A stretch of DNA of 64,000 bases from Protula sp. h YS-2021 (GCA_949752745.1 OX457027.1:84865936-84929935); one strand, 5' to 3'; positions 1-11,495 are shown, numbered from the stretch's first letter. Program-made: numbers and translations. Notes: generated by a model not told the origin, from the sequence alone.

Positions 1-1355
1 GTAAATTTCCAGGAGGAGATACATATTTGGCAAAAACTGGACTTTAGTCAACATTGATTCCTTATTTTGGCGATTCACCAAACAGTAAGAGTAAGATATT
101 AGACTACATTTTCATGACGGTAAGGCCTCCTGTTTAAAATTTTAGATTTTAATAAAAAAATGTTGTTTTTTTTACTTATACCCGTTATATCCCCTCCCCC
201 TATGTATGTAATTCTAGCCCGTTTCGTGAATCTCTGAAATAAGTAATAACTTGATGGGCACTTATGCATCATCCTACCTTCCACCAAAATTTTAGAGCGT
301 TTCCATGAAAATCCTAGGAGATACGTTTTAAAGAAAATTGGTTTTGGGTTAATATTTCCGCCAAGTTTTGGTGAATTGCCAATAAAGTAATAGCCATTTA
401 GGTACTTAAAATGACAAGGCAATGAGGCTATTTTTCTGGAGTTTGTTAAAATTTTATTGAAAATTTTTTGCTTTTTCGCAAGCATTTTCGCCAATATTTT
501 GGTCAATAACCACAAAAATTAATAGCCAATAATAATACCCTTACGTAAAATTTACAGGCCAATTTTCTAAGAATTGTCAGAAAAGTAATAGCCAGTTAAG
601 TAATAATGTGTGCTACTGTTAACTAAAATTACAAGGTATTTTGGTTATTTTCTTATAGTTCGTTAAGATTTTGTTTATTTTATTGATTTATTTATGTATT
701 GGAGGGGGAGGGGGGTGCCAAATGTTCGCCTATTTTTTAGCCAACCACCAAAAAAGTAACAGTAATGCCTGCTACGCTTACGTAAAATTTCAAGACTGTT
801 AAGGTTAGTGTGAGTTCATGATTTTACTGAAATTTTCGCAAATTTTGGCCAATCACCAACAGTTGTAATAGTCAGTTAGGTAATACGGCCTGCTACCTTT
901 CCTTAAAATTTCAAGACAGTAAGACTATTTTCCTGGAGTTCGTTAGGATTTTATTGGACATTTGTTGATTTTTCGCCAAAAGTTTCGCCAATTTTTTTTT
1001 TACTAATCACCTGCAATTTTTGGCGAATCGGCAAAAAAAAAAAGAAGTAATAGCCAGGTGCACTTATGCCTTCCACCAAAATTTTAGAACGTTTCTACCA
1101 AAACCCTAGGAGGAGATACATTTTAACGAAAACTGGTTTTTCGTCAATATTTCCTCCAATCTTGGCGAATTAACAGAAAAAGTAATAGCCTGGTAGGTAC
1201 TTGTATCCGCTACCATCAAGCAAAGTTACAGGATATTCAGGCTAAAAACTCAGGAGGAGATGCGATTTTTTCAACTTAAAAGCGTACATACGCACATACT
1301 TTCACCGACTGCTATAGCCCCTGCTTCTGTAAGAAGCTTGGGCCACATATAAACA
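1..1355. repeat. Degenerate tandem array with GCCAA palindromes, ending in a hairpin (cut by window start)
   Basis: Diverged units of about 150 bases share TTTTCGCCAATTTT, GTAATAGCCAGGTAGGTA, TGCCTGCTACCTTTACTTAA, TTCAAGACAGTAAGACTATT and GGAGTTCGTTAAGATTTTA. The end is AAAGCGTACATACGCACATA followed by a hairpin at 1317-1342 (GCCCCTGCTTCT / AGAAGCTTGGGC). The same sequence family and the same end occur at 18900-21747. Confidence 0.75.
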
Positions 1356-1490
1356 ACCACTGTTCCGTTTGTCAGAGGGACTTTCACTACCGGGCTCTGA
1401 TGAGTGAATTCAAGCCAGCATTCTCTTTTGAGCTTCAGGTTTGTTTCACATTATATGAAAGAAGTAATTCACGAGGGGAATTCCCGGTGG

Positions 1491-1640
1491 GGGGGGGGGG
1501 GCACTCCCGTACCTACTGGTTACCATGTGTGTCCATGATCCTGGGGGCACTCACGTGCCAACTGGTTACCATGCGTGTCCATAATCCGGGGGCGTGGGGC
1601 ACTCACGTATACACTGGTTACCATTTGTGTCCATAAATGT
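1491..1640. repeat. G-rich three-unit minisatellite
   Basis: Three diverged units of about 50-60 bases share GGGGGCACTCACGT, ACTGGTTACCAT and GTGTCCATAAT, preceded by a run of 12 or more G. Confidence 0.7.
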
Positions 1641-2981
1641 GTAAAACGACCCCTAATCTCCTGGTGGCGAGTCTAACTAATACACCTTTTTAACCAAACG
1701 CAGAGCGAATTTCCCAAATAATCCCCCTTTTTGTGGGAAAAGCAGAGTACTGAATTAAAATTACCCCCTTTTTAATGACATAGGCAATCCGCACGGGAAG
1801 CGTCTGGCATCAGAATTACCTCTTTCTCCGCTTTGTTTATCTTAGGCACGCATGGCAACACATATGATACCAAGTGTCCCCTCCCCCCGCTCCTGAGAAC
1901 TTCCCTTCAGGTATTATACAAAATACTTCATATCAATATTGATTTAATATGCATTACCATAACCTCGGTCAGCTCGATTTAGGTCGCATATATTATAAAC
2001 GCCAGGCGCAACTGTGCATAAAATAACATTTGCAAATGAAAATTAGAAAAATTCGAACATTTCATTTCATCGACGGCGTCTGGCGTCCTTGGTTACAAAA
2101 TAGTTCCTTTATATCAATCCGAGTTTCACTACCGTGCTACTGAAATTTATTGTATGATTGCCAGTATGAGTACAAGGGAAACAGCAATATTATGCCTGGT
2201 ACATACGCCCGGTTTATACACTGTAGTTACTTATCACCCGCTCTTCCAGTATCGGAAACGTCACGCTACGCACTACTGAAAGTGTGTACTGAGCATCGTC
2301 ACAACAACATAAATACGTGAGAGAAAGCATCGCAGAGGAGTGCAAAAAATATTACAACGCGCACCTCAGTGACAATGCACTACCGTATAAAGAAAAGATA
2401 AGCAAATTTTGCGATTTTTCGGATCAGTCCACCCACCAGTTTTTGAAAGATATCACATTAAGCTACACCAGGTATCTTCAAAGTTGGAGTGGATCTTCAC
2501 AATGAAAGCAGGTGCCCTGACCCCCGGAACATTTTTAATTATGTCAAGGTTAAAAGATGAAACATCCAGAGCTACATAGCAGTTTTGAAGCTTTAGCTCA
2601 CTTAAAACAACGGGGTTCAATGCAAATGTGTTTGTTTTCTTAGCTACGAATCGACAATATTACAATAGTTTACTCACAATTGTGGGATTAAATTGACAGG
2701 CTACTTATCAATTATCACAACAAACTGATCGATGTGTGGTGGTAACGATGCTCGCCTGGTTCGAATCTGGCTGGTCACATTTTTTACGAGCGTACGAATT
2801 AACTGCACTGCTATCAAACTGCTATCAGCTCCAAAGACCTCTTGCATTTCAATAAGATTCCATGTTACCGGGACCAAAAAATCAATAATAGATCATTCTG
2901 ACAATGACCGTCGATCCAAGTTATCGTGGATTCCTAACAAAGAAAACATGCAAAAGACAATGGGAAAATCATAAACCATGT
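1641..2981. other. Non-coding stretch downstream of the carboxypeptidase gene
   Basis: No exon, RNA gene or element boundary recognised. The open frame at 2317-2505 has no splice context or family likeness. Confidence 0.5.
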
Positions 2982-2987
2982 TTTAAT
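2982..2987 (-). promoter_or_regulatory. Possible poly(A) signal ATTAAA of the carboxypeptidase gene
   Basis: ATTAAA reads on the minus strand about 97 bases past the stop codon. It is the commonest variant signal and I see no AATAAA between it and the stop. This rests on position only. Confidence 0.3.
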
Positions 2988-3083
2988 TTCTAATATCAAA
3001 ACCCCATTCAAGTCATATTTAGCATTTTCAAGGTATTTTTTTCTGGCAGGGTCTGGGCAGAGGAAATGGCCATGCGTCGTTTG

Positions 3084-3283
3084 TTATGGTATGTAGCCAA
3101 GATCCGTCCCAACTTTGCGAATCATAGCTCGAATGCCGTTGAAGGTTTCTTTGCCAACGGGCCGGATGAAATTGGGTGGGAGGAGGAAGCCGTAATAGCC
3201 TTCGTCCCGGAGCTCTGCCGCTATCGACCGAGAGATGTTTGCAACTCCTTTCGTCCAGTCCATCGATGACCCTGCGGCAGCAT
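3084..3283 (-). CDS. Carboxypeptidase last exon (catalytic Glu270, stop)
   Basis: The 200-nt terminal exon begins with two bases completing Tyr, then AAAGSSMDWTKG, then AAELRDEGYYGFLLPP, then a tail containing GKETFNGIRAMI, ending GYIP and TAA at 3084-3086. Glu in AELRD is the catalytic Glu270 equivalent and the preceding Tyr is Tyr248. The residue at the position of CPA 255 (before the conserved DW) is Met, which points to A-type preference for hydrophobic C-terminal residues; B-type enzymes have Asp there. The acceptor is CTGTGTTGTAG. A long open frame (3028-3348) on the same strand in another phase is a shadow. Confidence 0.93.
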
Positions 3284-3290
3284 CTACAAC

Positions 3291-3565
3291 ACAGGTGTAA
3301 ATGTCTGTCAGAGGATTGTGTGGTTCTCTGTCCGGAGAATAGTGTCAATGTCCGTCAGCGGATTGTGTAGTTCTATCAGGAGAATGGTGTAAATGTCTGT
3401 CAATGGATTGTGTAGCTCTGTCAAACGAATGGAATAAATGTCTGCTAGCGTTTTATCCTAATCACTGTCAGGACAAAGCCGTCAACGTCTGTCGAAGGAC
3501 TGGGTGGCTCAGTGCCAGGAGACCGGTGTAAACGTCTGTTGGAGGATCACAAGGTTCTGCCAGGA
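3291..3565. repeat. About 57-base minisatellite beside the last exon
   Basis: Five diverged units contain AATGTCTGTCAGAGGATTGT, then GTAGTTCT, CAGGAGAATGGTGT. The array begins within the polypyrimidine/acceptor region of the last carboxypeptidase exon. Confidence 0.7.
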
Positions 3566-3716
3566 GACTGGATTACATGACAAGATAATTTATGCTGAAA
3601 GATTGCTTGGTCCGACAATTACACCACCAGTGTATGAAACTATAAATTCTTATTTCTGAAGACCAGGAAAGATATCCCTCCAACCACAGTACCTTAGCAT
3701 AAATATCCATGAACAT

Positions 3717-4498
3717 TGTGCCCAGCCGTAAAAGCAAAAACGTCACAAAGGTGAAACGAGAAACCGATCAATTTTGACAAAATTTAGATTGGCAAACACT
3801 GCTATAAAGAGTAATCTGGCCAGATCTGTGGGACAAGCAGCGCTGTGTTTTGTTTCTCTTAAAGCTATCCGTTTATTTGGCCAGTTTTGCCGAAATGATA
3901 ACAAATATACTACAACACCACTGAAGCACTTCTGTGGGCGGTAGAACTATAAATTGGCCTGCAAAACCCATGAAAGAAGCCAATGAAAAAGTACGTCTAG
4001 AGCGGAGCGTGAAACTCACGACCTTCTGATTCGCAAGCCACACCACCAGTGAGCCCATCAAGCCCCCTCACCCAGCAACTGGTGAAGAAGCGTCAAACAA
4101 GAGCACAATGTGAATTTTATGCAATTCGACCGTTTATGGCCATTAATTTGGCAAATTTTGGTCAAATCGCCACACAAAACACATGCCTGCCACAGGATTT
4201 TGAGGAAAATATTCCTGTCCAATGTCAACACTATCGGGCTGGATTTGTAGGAATAGCAGCATTTTCTTTATTTTCTTAAATTTGGTTACTATGTTTTGCC
4301 AGTTAAGGTCAAATCGCCAAAAACCCACAATCTGCGTGGTGGATTGTCCAGGAAATATTTCTACAAAATTTCAAAACAATCGGACCAGAAATGCAGGAAG
4401 AGTTGCATTTTGAAAATTGTTTATACACACACATAACGGACTACTGACAGCCCTCAAGTGATGTATAATGCCAACCAACAATAGTTGGCTGGGCTAAA
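3717..4498 (+). mobile_element. Non-autonomous repeat element, family B, copy 1
   Basis: It starts with TTGTGCCCAGCCGTAAAAGC and ends with a hairpin and GGCTGGGCTAAAA (AACCAACAATAGTTGG at about 4473-4488). In the middle is a tRNA-like segment (about 4005-4065, minus strand) and weak GCCAAA-bearing tandem units. Related copies are at 15943-16017 and 61081-62458. Confidence 0.6.
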
Positions 4499-5902
4499 AC
4501 ACGCCTGTTGTATAATGTCCGAGAAAAGTAGTTAAATATCCCAGGGCAGTGTTAGACTTTGCAGGTAATGAATGTTATTTGGTCAGCCTGGCCATATGGC
4601 GTGTCATATCATTTAGCCCCATCATAGGGTGTGTGTTTTATGCTAGCATTAGCATAATGTGCATTTTATTATTTAGTCTCAGCATACAGAGTATATTTTA
4701 TTAGCAACCGAGAGCATATGGCATGCGTTTATAAGTCGGCCTGAACGTATGGTGTGCGTGGGTTTAGAAAAAAATAGAAATGGTCACGGAAGCAACGGTA
4801 AACGGAAAATAAAATGGTAAACGAAAAAAAACGGTGAAGTGCTGTGAACGGAAAATGTGGTAGCGACAAAAAACGGAATCAAAATTCATTGAAATGTCCC
4901 CAGCTGAATGGGTCAGTATCCGTGCACGCTTATAAAAGCTTTGCTTGGTCTGTATTTTTTTCATTCAGCACTGCATTTTACTGCGGTCACAAAATGGTCA
5001 CTTGGGTCACGATTGTGACTCATAACCAAAAGTGGACCATCCAGGTTTATTGTTGTTTTAAGTGCATCGCGGCAGTCAATGATTCTCTTGACGTACTTCC
5101 AGCGAACGTCCACAGCTTTGGTTGCTTGACTGATATAAATGCAACCATCAAGGCAAAGCTTTGTTGTTTGTAATAATTTTCATTGTTTATGAGAAAATTT
5201 CTAATTTCCCTGGGCTTTTATAATGTTCTGGCGACACCTCAGTAGTCTAGGGATTAAGTACAAAGTACGCTGAGGGATTATAAAAATCCTGGTATGGACG
5301 CAAGGTGTGGCATCTTGTGGCATTTCAGACACGGAGTGGATTTTCTTTGATGTTGAGCAAGCATGCATGTTAGTTTCTTTAATCAAAATTAATCCTATAT
5401 ATTGTGATTAGATTATTTGCCTTTTTCCGTTTACCGTTATTTCCATTACCATTTTCCGTGGCCGAGAGCCCCCTTGACACAACCCTCCCCCATACCTTTT
5501 GATCGGTATTGAATGTATAGAAGGGCACCATGACTGGGTGCCCGAGTGCATCCGTTTACCCTATTGATCTCTGTTGATGAGCATGATGACAGAATTACGG
5601 AGTACATATGAGGACAGACGAAAGAGATGACTGAACGCTTATAATGTTTTGATTGCAATTCTGTTCATCTTATTTTTCTCTATTGATGACCATGACGACA
5701 GGATTCCTGAGTGCATCTGAGTGCAAAAGAAAGGTATTATTGAATTGCAACCACAATTAAACTATCCAAAAAGTAATTGCAATTCTTGTGATTGCAATTC
5801 GGCTTATTGCAATTACATATCGCAATTCAGTTGTTTGAGAATGCCGCTAGATAAATGCGTGCAAACGTTAATGTTCAAATCACCAACACCATTCACTGGA
5901 AA
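4499..5902. other. Intronic stretch without genes
   Basis: About 4545-4755 holds four diverged units of about 60 bases with GCATATGGCGTGT/ATTTTATTA words. About 5563-5760 holds two diverged copies (about 118 bases apart) of a TTGATGAGCATGATGACAG segment. Inverted ACGGTAAACGGAAAAT words near 4795 and 5440 may mark a foldback. No gene recognised. Confidence 0.45.
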
Positions 5903-5907
5903 GGCTC

Positions 5908-6105
5908 TGTAGTGTTTGCGACGACCCCTCACATAGCATCCAGACGAAATACCGTTCATCTAAATGTAGTGTTTGAGACGACCCCTCACATAGCATCCAG
6001 ACCCACGCGCTTCTTGCTACACATGCATATTTTGGGTAGATTAAAATTAGTTTTAGAAGAACATGGATGTGTTTTATTTGCTCTAGTTTATTTAAATACA
6101 TAACG
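5908..6105 (+). repeat. 5' LTR with an internal partial duplication
   Basis: It starts TGTAGTGTTTGCGACGACCC and restarts at about 5964 (TGTAGTGTTTGAGACGACCC), then ACGCGCTTCTTGCTAC to ...ATACATAACG. The first about 56 bases are a tandem copy of the LTR start, and a 20-base CTCACATAGCATCCAGACCC segment is absent from the 3' LTR. That is why it is 198 bp against 121 bp. Confidence 0.85.
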
Positions 6106-6122
6106 ATTGGCGACGAGGAAAA
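6106..6122 (+). other. Primer-binding-site-like sequence
   Basis: ATTGGCGACGAGGAAAA directly abuts the 5' LTR, where Ty3/gypsy elements hold the tRNA primer site. TTGGCGACGAGG-type leaders are common in mag-like elements; the priming tRNA is not identified. Confidence 0.55.
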
Positions 6123-6335
6123 TTATGCAAAATTCAAATCTAATTATCATAAAATTAACGTGCTATGAAATTCTATACTAAACGAAGTTTCAAAAAAAAA
6201 AGTCAAACAAGTGTGATGATTAGAAAGTCAAAATTCTAATGAAAGTTTAAGTGTAAATATTGGGAACCAGGCTCGGAATACATGACTTGTGGCTGTGCTC
6301 ATATGAAATAACACTTGGCACTAAGTAACAAGATT

Positions 6336-7203
6336 ATGGCTGGAGAAGGTGCAAATGTGCGATATGTTGGTCAAATAGGACGGATGGATCCCTTTGACGA
6401 AATGGTTGGTGACTGAGATAGTTACTCTGAGCGGTTAGTACAAATTTTCACCCTTAATGACGTGCCAGAGGGAAAAAGGTCCCCACCCTTCTTTCGCTAA
6501 TTGGTGGTAAAACGTACCGGTTGCTGAAACATTTATTGGCACCCGTTGCGCCAAGTGGTAAAACATATGAAGAACTGATTAATGCCCTAAAAGGACATTT
6601 CTCACGGAAACCGCTACAAATCGCGGAACGGTATCGCTTTCATAAGCGTACCCAGCACAACGGGGAAGGCGTCTTTGACTTCGTTGCTGCCTTGAAACAG
6701 CTGAGTATTCATTGCGGATACGAAGGCGAAACGCTGAATGAAAAACCTTCGCGACAGGTTTATCGTTGGACTTTCAAATAATAATGTGCAAAAGAAACTT
6801 TTGTCATAAGATGAACTGACTTTCCAACGCCCGGTAGGAATCGCTAGTTTTGAGCAAGCCAGTAATGAAAAAGAAAAGTTAAATGCAAATATGACGATAA
6901 ACGAAATGAAACAAAGCCGTGGTTACCCAAGATCGCAACGCAAAAGCGAGAAATCAGGTGCAAAATGTACGAGGTGCAATGGCAAAAATCATGATTCAAA
7001 GTCGTGCCGATATATGAAACGGAATGCAATTATTGCCATAAAATAGGACACATTGCAAGAGCATGTATGTCAAAGAAGAAAAATAATGGGAAAACTGACG
7101 CTCGACCGAAGGATAAGTCTAAAACTAAACACAAAAAGTACATAAAATGGACGTTCGACCGAAGGATAAGTCTAAAACTAAACACAAAAAGTACATAAAA
7201 TGG
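6336..7203 (+). pseudogene. Broken gag with two CCHC zinc knuckles
   Basis: The start ATG at 6336 reads MAGEGANVRYVGQIGRMDPF and hits an in-frame TGA at 6414. A frame change near 6478 leads into the capsid-like part, including APSGKTYEELINALKGHF. Two zinc knuckles follow: CTRCNGKNHDSKSC (about 6967) and CNYCHKIGHIARAC (about 7022), both C-x2-C-x4-H-x4-C but in different frames. A 53-base direct duplication covers the basic linker at about 7098-7203. In life this was the structural and nucleic-acid-binding protein of the particle; it is now non-coding. Confidence 0.82.
7098..7203 (+). repeat. 53-base tandem duplication in gag linker
   Basis: CGACCGAAGGATAAGTCTAA through AAGTACATAAAATGG occurs twice in direct, nearly perfect repeat, so it is a recent event in an old element. 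Confidence 0.85.
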
Positions 7204-7290
7204 ATAAAAAGTCGGAGTCGGTGGAATCCGAGAGCTCCAGCGATGATTTATATCACCTGACCCAGGTCAACAGCATAGATAACGCCGGTT

Positions 7291-7719
7291 GTGTCAACCC
7301 GTGTGAACGGAAAATCTGTACGCATGCAGACTGATACAGGCAGTGCCCGGAGCATTATCACGCTGTCCGAATTCAACGAGAAGTTTCCAGACCAGGTGCT
7401 GAAAAACACCTTGGTAATGTTTAAGACGTACACAGGTCAACTGCGACCTGTAGGAAAGTTTAGTGTCACTGTTAAGCTTCATGGTCAAAGGAAAAAGCTG
7501 CCGTTATTTGTCGTGCAAAATGGTTCAAATGCACTCCTGGGACGTGACTGGCTTCGTGAAATGCGGGTCAACTGGAGCAAGATCAAGGCTGTGTCCGTCG
7601 CAAACTCCGCAAACGGCGCTAGTGCAAACAAACATGTCAATCAATCAACCTGGATAAACGCGTGCAACAACTTGTTGACACACACAGGTCTCTGTTCTCA
7701 TCCGGAGTGGGCAAGTTAA
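7291..7719 (+). pseudogene. Retroelement aspartic protease remnant
   Basis: The active-site motif TDTGSAR (Asp at about 7333) and the later ALLGRDWL motif define a retropepsin of Ty3/gypsy type. The frame is open from about 7291 to 7719, with PR motifs in the first 100 residues, then changes frame before RT. The active Asp is kept but the polyprotein is broken on both sides. Confidence 0.82.
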
Positions 7720-8361
7720 AACACATAATGGAAAAGTTCACACTCAAGTTTGTGAAGGCCAGGCCGATGCCATTTGCTCTGCGCGAAAAAGTGACTGATG
7801 AGCTAGACAAGCTAGAGAAACAAGGGGTCATCTCGAAAATTTGTCACTCCGAATGGGGGTCACCTATCGTAGTAGTTCCGAAGAAAAATGGCGATGTTCG
7901 CATCTGAGCTGACAACAAGTCAATTCTAAATACAGCGTTAATTCCTGAACAGTATCCGCTACCCAATGAATGTAGAAAAATGCTCATTCATGCAGCCTTC
8001 TGTTGATTTCTGTGGTCACAGAATCATCAAAGACGGTGTACAACAAATGGAGGATAAAATACAGGCAATAGCAGAAGCCCAGAGGCCACAAGACAAGAAG
8101 GAAATGTTGAGCTTCCTCGGTCTCGTTAACTACTATCACCGCTTTGTACCCAGTATTTCACGAATACTGAGTCCGTTGTATGGCCTGAAAACAGATGAGG
8201 CGACATGGGCAAGGAAGAGCATACACGAAAATGCCTTCGTGCATGCAAAAAGGAGATCGCAAGTGACCGCGTTCTGGCGCACTACAACCCAGATCTACCT
8301 CTGCATGTACAGTGTGATGTTGGGCCTAATAGACATGGTGTTGTCATGTCACACACTATGA
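7662..8361 (+). pseudogene. Reverse transcriptase remnant, catalytic core deleted
   Basis: The N-terminal part (ALREKVTDELDKLEKQGVI, then WGSPIVVVPKKNGDVRI) ends at a TGA at 7905-7907. After YPLP (about 7960) the sequence jumps to the thumb region (NVEKCSFMQP at about 7969, GLVNYYHRFVP at about 8122). The palm, including the YxDD catalytic motif, is missing: an internal deletion of roughly 110-140 codons compared with the family. This alone makes the element non-autonomous. Confidence 0.88.
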
Positions 8362-8615
8362 TAGATAATACCGAAAGACCTGTTGTGTTTCTTTCAAGAA
8401 CATTGAAAGCAGCTGAGAAAAACTACAGTCACATTCAGAAAGAAGCTTTAGCCATAGTATGGGGAATCAGGAGACTGTATAATTATCTCTACGGGAGACA
8501 CTTTTATCTAGTGGTAGATAACAAACCGCTAACGAGCATATTCCATCTAAACAACATTCAAACTGTGACGCACCCTCTCGACTCTCTCTCCCAATCAAGG
8601 AAACACCGTTTTTGA
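8205..8615 (+). pseudogene. RNase H remnant
   Basis: The frame contains HVQCDVGPNRHGVVMSH, RPVVFLSRTLKAAEKNYS, EALAIVWGIRRLYNYLYG and LVVDNKPLTSIF, the usual Ty3/gypsy RNase H blocks in order. The CDASP-type motif reads CDVGP. It overlaps the RT frame and is cut by a frame change before the integrase. Confidence 0.85.
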
Positions 8616-8639
8616 GCTGCGAGAACTGGATGCAATTTA

Positions 8640-9600
8640 TTTAAACAGCGAGGATATTCGCAAACAGACTCGAACAGACCCCGTGTTGAGTCGTGTGTAT
8701 CAAGCAATTCAGAACGGAATATGGTCACAGAAAAATCAGGAATTCGAGCCATTTTATACTAGGCGAAATGAAATGAGCACTCAATCAGGTGTTTTTGTTG
8801 TGGGGCACCGTGTTATTATACAATCTGCAGTCCGGGACCGTATTCTTAACCAGCTCGATGAAGACCACCAAGGCATCGTGAAAACTAAAGCCATCGCAAG
8901 GTCTATGTATGGTTTCCAGGCATGGACAAAATGATTGAAGAGAAAATCCAGAATTGTTCAAAGTGTATTCACCATCAGAGCACACCTCCTGAATCTACAC
9001 TTCATTCTTGGAAATATCCAGAATCACCGTTTGAACGAATTCACATCGATTTTGCCATGTACGAGGGAAAGCAATTATTGGTAATTATCGATGCATACAG
9101 CAAGTGGCCGATAGTTGGCATCAAGAACTCAACATCAAGAAGTGGGGTTTTAGACTCCCCAAGACCCGCCTTCGCCACATACGGAATTCCAAAACTTATT
9201 GTAAGTAACAATGCCATGTCTTTTACTTCCAAAGAATTTCAGGATTTTTGCAAAAAGAACGGCATCAAACACAGAACTGGTCCACCCTTTTCACCAAAGA
9301 ATAATGGACAAGCCGAAATAGCAGCAAAAGCGCTTAAGCAGAAGCTACGATCCATGAAAGACAGACAGATTTCATTACGTCATAAGGTGGATAGCTTCCT
9401 AATCCTAATCACGAACAGAAATACCCCGCATTGCAAAACCCACGAAAAGCCGTGCATGCGGATGTTTAACACAAGTTAAGATCGTTCAACACAGGCCAGC
9501 GTGTTCTTGTGACAGATTACAGGGGACAGCCAAGTAAACCCAAATGGCAGTCAGGAGTTATCAAAAAAAGATGCGGTCCTGTAAAATACCACGTTGAAAC
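8640..9600 (+). pseudogene. Integrase remnant with a lost catalytic Asp
   Basis: Parts of the zinc-binding head are split by a frameshift near 8925 (HQGIVKTKAIARSMYGF, then NCSKCIHH). The core keeps Asp in HIDFA (9048) and Glu in GQAEIAAKALK (9315), but the middle DDE residue is Asn (SNNA at about 9207, where the family has SDNG). A C-terminal piece (FNTGQRVLVTDYRG, KWQSGVIKKR, 9485-9600) is in another frame. The enzyme joined element cDNA to host DNA; this copy cannot. Confidence 0.87.
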
Positions 9601-9878
9601 TGACCCAAGGTTATATCTGGAGAAGGCATGCAGACCAGATTGTGAATACAGGCCCAGACATGCGTTTAAATAACACCGATTCTTGCTTGAATATTGCCAC
9701 CCGCTGCGATTATCAACGCGAAAATAGCTTAAGTAGACAGGTGACTATCTATCACCGAAACCCCAGAGAATCGCGATAATGCAGACACTGAATAACAAAA
9801 TTAAAACAATTTTTGGTGCTCTTTGAATGAAATTTAACCATAAGGTCTGTAAAAAAGAGATACAAATCATGCAAGAAT

Positions 9879-10971
9879 ATGGCAACACCTACTAAACCAA
9901 AAACGCGACAGCAGGCAAAATCAGACCAAGAGTTCAAGCAAGATGCTGAATCAAAAGAAACAAAAGATCCTTCATCCAAAGAGAAGGAAGTTCATTCTAT
10001 GTCTGATCTCATGACTGAGCTCCATGCCATGCGCACAGATATGAAAAGGATGGAAAGAAGAATTGAGGATACCATGAGTTACAGAATAGACAGCATTGAA
10101 AGAAAAATGGACCTCAACAGCAGTCAAGTCTTTAAAGAAATCACGCAATTGGACTCAAAACTCGTTTCAAGTTCGGAAAACCTCCATCATTTCGTGAAAA
10201 ACATAGAAGGTAAGCTGAGAGAAAACACTGAAACGATGATGGGTGATTTTATAGCGGAGATTAGATACAACTGCAGTAAAAAGACTAGATAACCTAGAGG
10301 CAAAGATATATGACCACATGGAAACAAGATTAGAGCAATTTACAGCTGAAAAAGAAGACAAAGGGGACGATATTGGAAATGAACAGGGTGTACCTATGGA
10401 CGATGCAGATTTTTATGAAATAATGGGACAAGTTATTGAACAACACAATAGAGATAGACCTCATCAAACCATCACTACACCAAATACAACAGAACCTAGC
10501 CTAGGTCGAAGAAGACCAAACCAACAGAGAAATAACGACAATATGTATCTTTCACGACTGATATCTTCATTACCACTATTCAACGGCAAAGACTCATTTG
10601 AAGCGTTCATGTCTACCTTCAAGTCAATAACGAACAAGCTGAACATTGCCCATGAAGACAAGTTGGATTTCTTGTTGATCTGTCTGCGAGGTACAGCTGC
10701 AGAATTCAAAGACGTTTTACCAGAAACCGTTACCCAAGATTATACCGAGCTGGTAAAAAGACTAGAAAACATATTTGGCAAAAAAGAAGACATCCTAGCA
10801 AGACGTCAGCTGTCAATTATTAAACAGATCGTGGATGAAACAGAGGACGAATTAGTAGAGCGGATTAACAGATTAGTTCAACAAGCATATTCAACTGCAA
10901 ATGTCGAGATGTCGGACTCCCTTGCTATTGAACCTTTCCTGAAAGGATGCACAATAAACATGCAGCTTTGA
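9879..10971 (+). pseudogene. Second gag-like coding region after integrase, one frameshift
   Basis: The first part (9879-10289, MATPTKPKTRQQAKSDQEF) has a lysine-rich start and a coiled-coil-like stretch (LMTELHAMRTDMKRMERRI). After one frame change near 10270 the frame continues through LDTTAVKRLDNLEAK to 10971, with a capsid-like block: LPLFNGKDSFEAFMSTFKSI, DKLDFLLICLRGTAAEFKDV, YTELVKRLENIFGKKE. This matches LTR-retrotransposon Gag, yet differs from the mag-type gag at 6336. It is much less decayed than the pol around it. It ends soon after GCT with further frame breaks and no zinc knuckle. It may be a fragment of another element inserted here, or a captured extra ORF in the env position. 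Confidence 0.7.
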
Positions 10972-11365
10972 TTGTGGCAATATCGCACATAACATCCTGG
11001 AAGTAATTAAAAAGGAGTGCTGAAATTAACTGTATGAAGGCATGTAAAAAAGGTAGTTGTTTAGTTATTGATGATTACTTAGACGTATATACTGCATCTC
11101 GTTAATGAACGTTTGTACATTTATAAGGTTATCTCAACTGAGATATCTCCATTTAATTGTTTTATTATTAACAAATATCTGAGTGAGAAGCATTTAGCTG
11201 GTTTCTGACACCCTTAAAAACCTCATGTCTGAAATGAATATTCTTGTAAAGAAGCGTTTTAACTCGTGCTAATATGATGGCTATTTCAAAAGCAGCATTT
11301 GCCTCGAAAAGAAAATTTTTGAGCTTAATTTTAATATTAATTGATTAATTAATCCAAATTATACC
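10972..11365. other. AT-rich stretch between second gag and 3' LTR
   Basis: No frame, motif or repeat recognised beyond poor continuation of the gag-like frame for about 60 bases. Confidence 0.5.
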
Positions 11366-11374
11366 GGGGAGAAA
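11366..11374 (+). other. Polypurine tract
   Basis: GGGGAGAAA directly precedes the TG of the 3' LTR, the standard location of the plus-strand primer. Confidence 0.7.
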
Positions 11375-11495
11375 TGTAGTGTTTGAGACGACCCACGCGC
11401 TTCTTGCTACACATGCATATTTTGGGTAGAGTAAAATTAGTCTTAGAAGATCATGGACGTGTTTTATTTGATCTCATTTATTTAAATACATAACA
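11375..11495 (+). repeat. 3' LTR
   Basis: 121 bp beginning TGTAGTGTTTGAGACGACCC and ending AATACATAACA, highly similar to 5964-6105 apart from one 20-base gap and scattered substitutions. It is preceded by the purine tract GGGGAGAAA (11366-11374) and followed by the target duplication GGCTC. Confidence 0.88.

Larger units (their letters stand above)
5908..11495 (+). mobile_element. Degenerate Ty3/gypsy (mag-like) LTR retrotransposon
   Basis: An LTR at each end (5908-6105 and 11375-11495) starts with TG and ends near CATAACA. A 5-bp direct repeat GGCTC flanks it on both sides (5903-5907, 11496-11500). Inside are a primer-binding-site-like ATTGGCGACGAGG after the 5' LTR, gag, protease, RT, RNase H and integrase remnants, a second gag-like region, and a purine tract before the 3' LTR. 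All pol parts are interrupted, so it is immobile. It sits in the last intron of the carboxypeptidase gene, antisense to it. Confidence 0.9.

Noticed and set aside
2317..2505. 62-codon plus-strand frame
   Set aside because: No family likeness, no promoter or splice signals.
3028..3348. 106-codon minus-strand frame
   Set aside because: The carboxypeptidase last exon uses another phase of the same strand with clear homology; this frame is a shadow.
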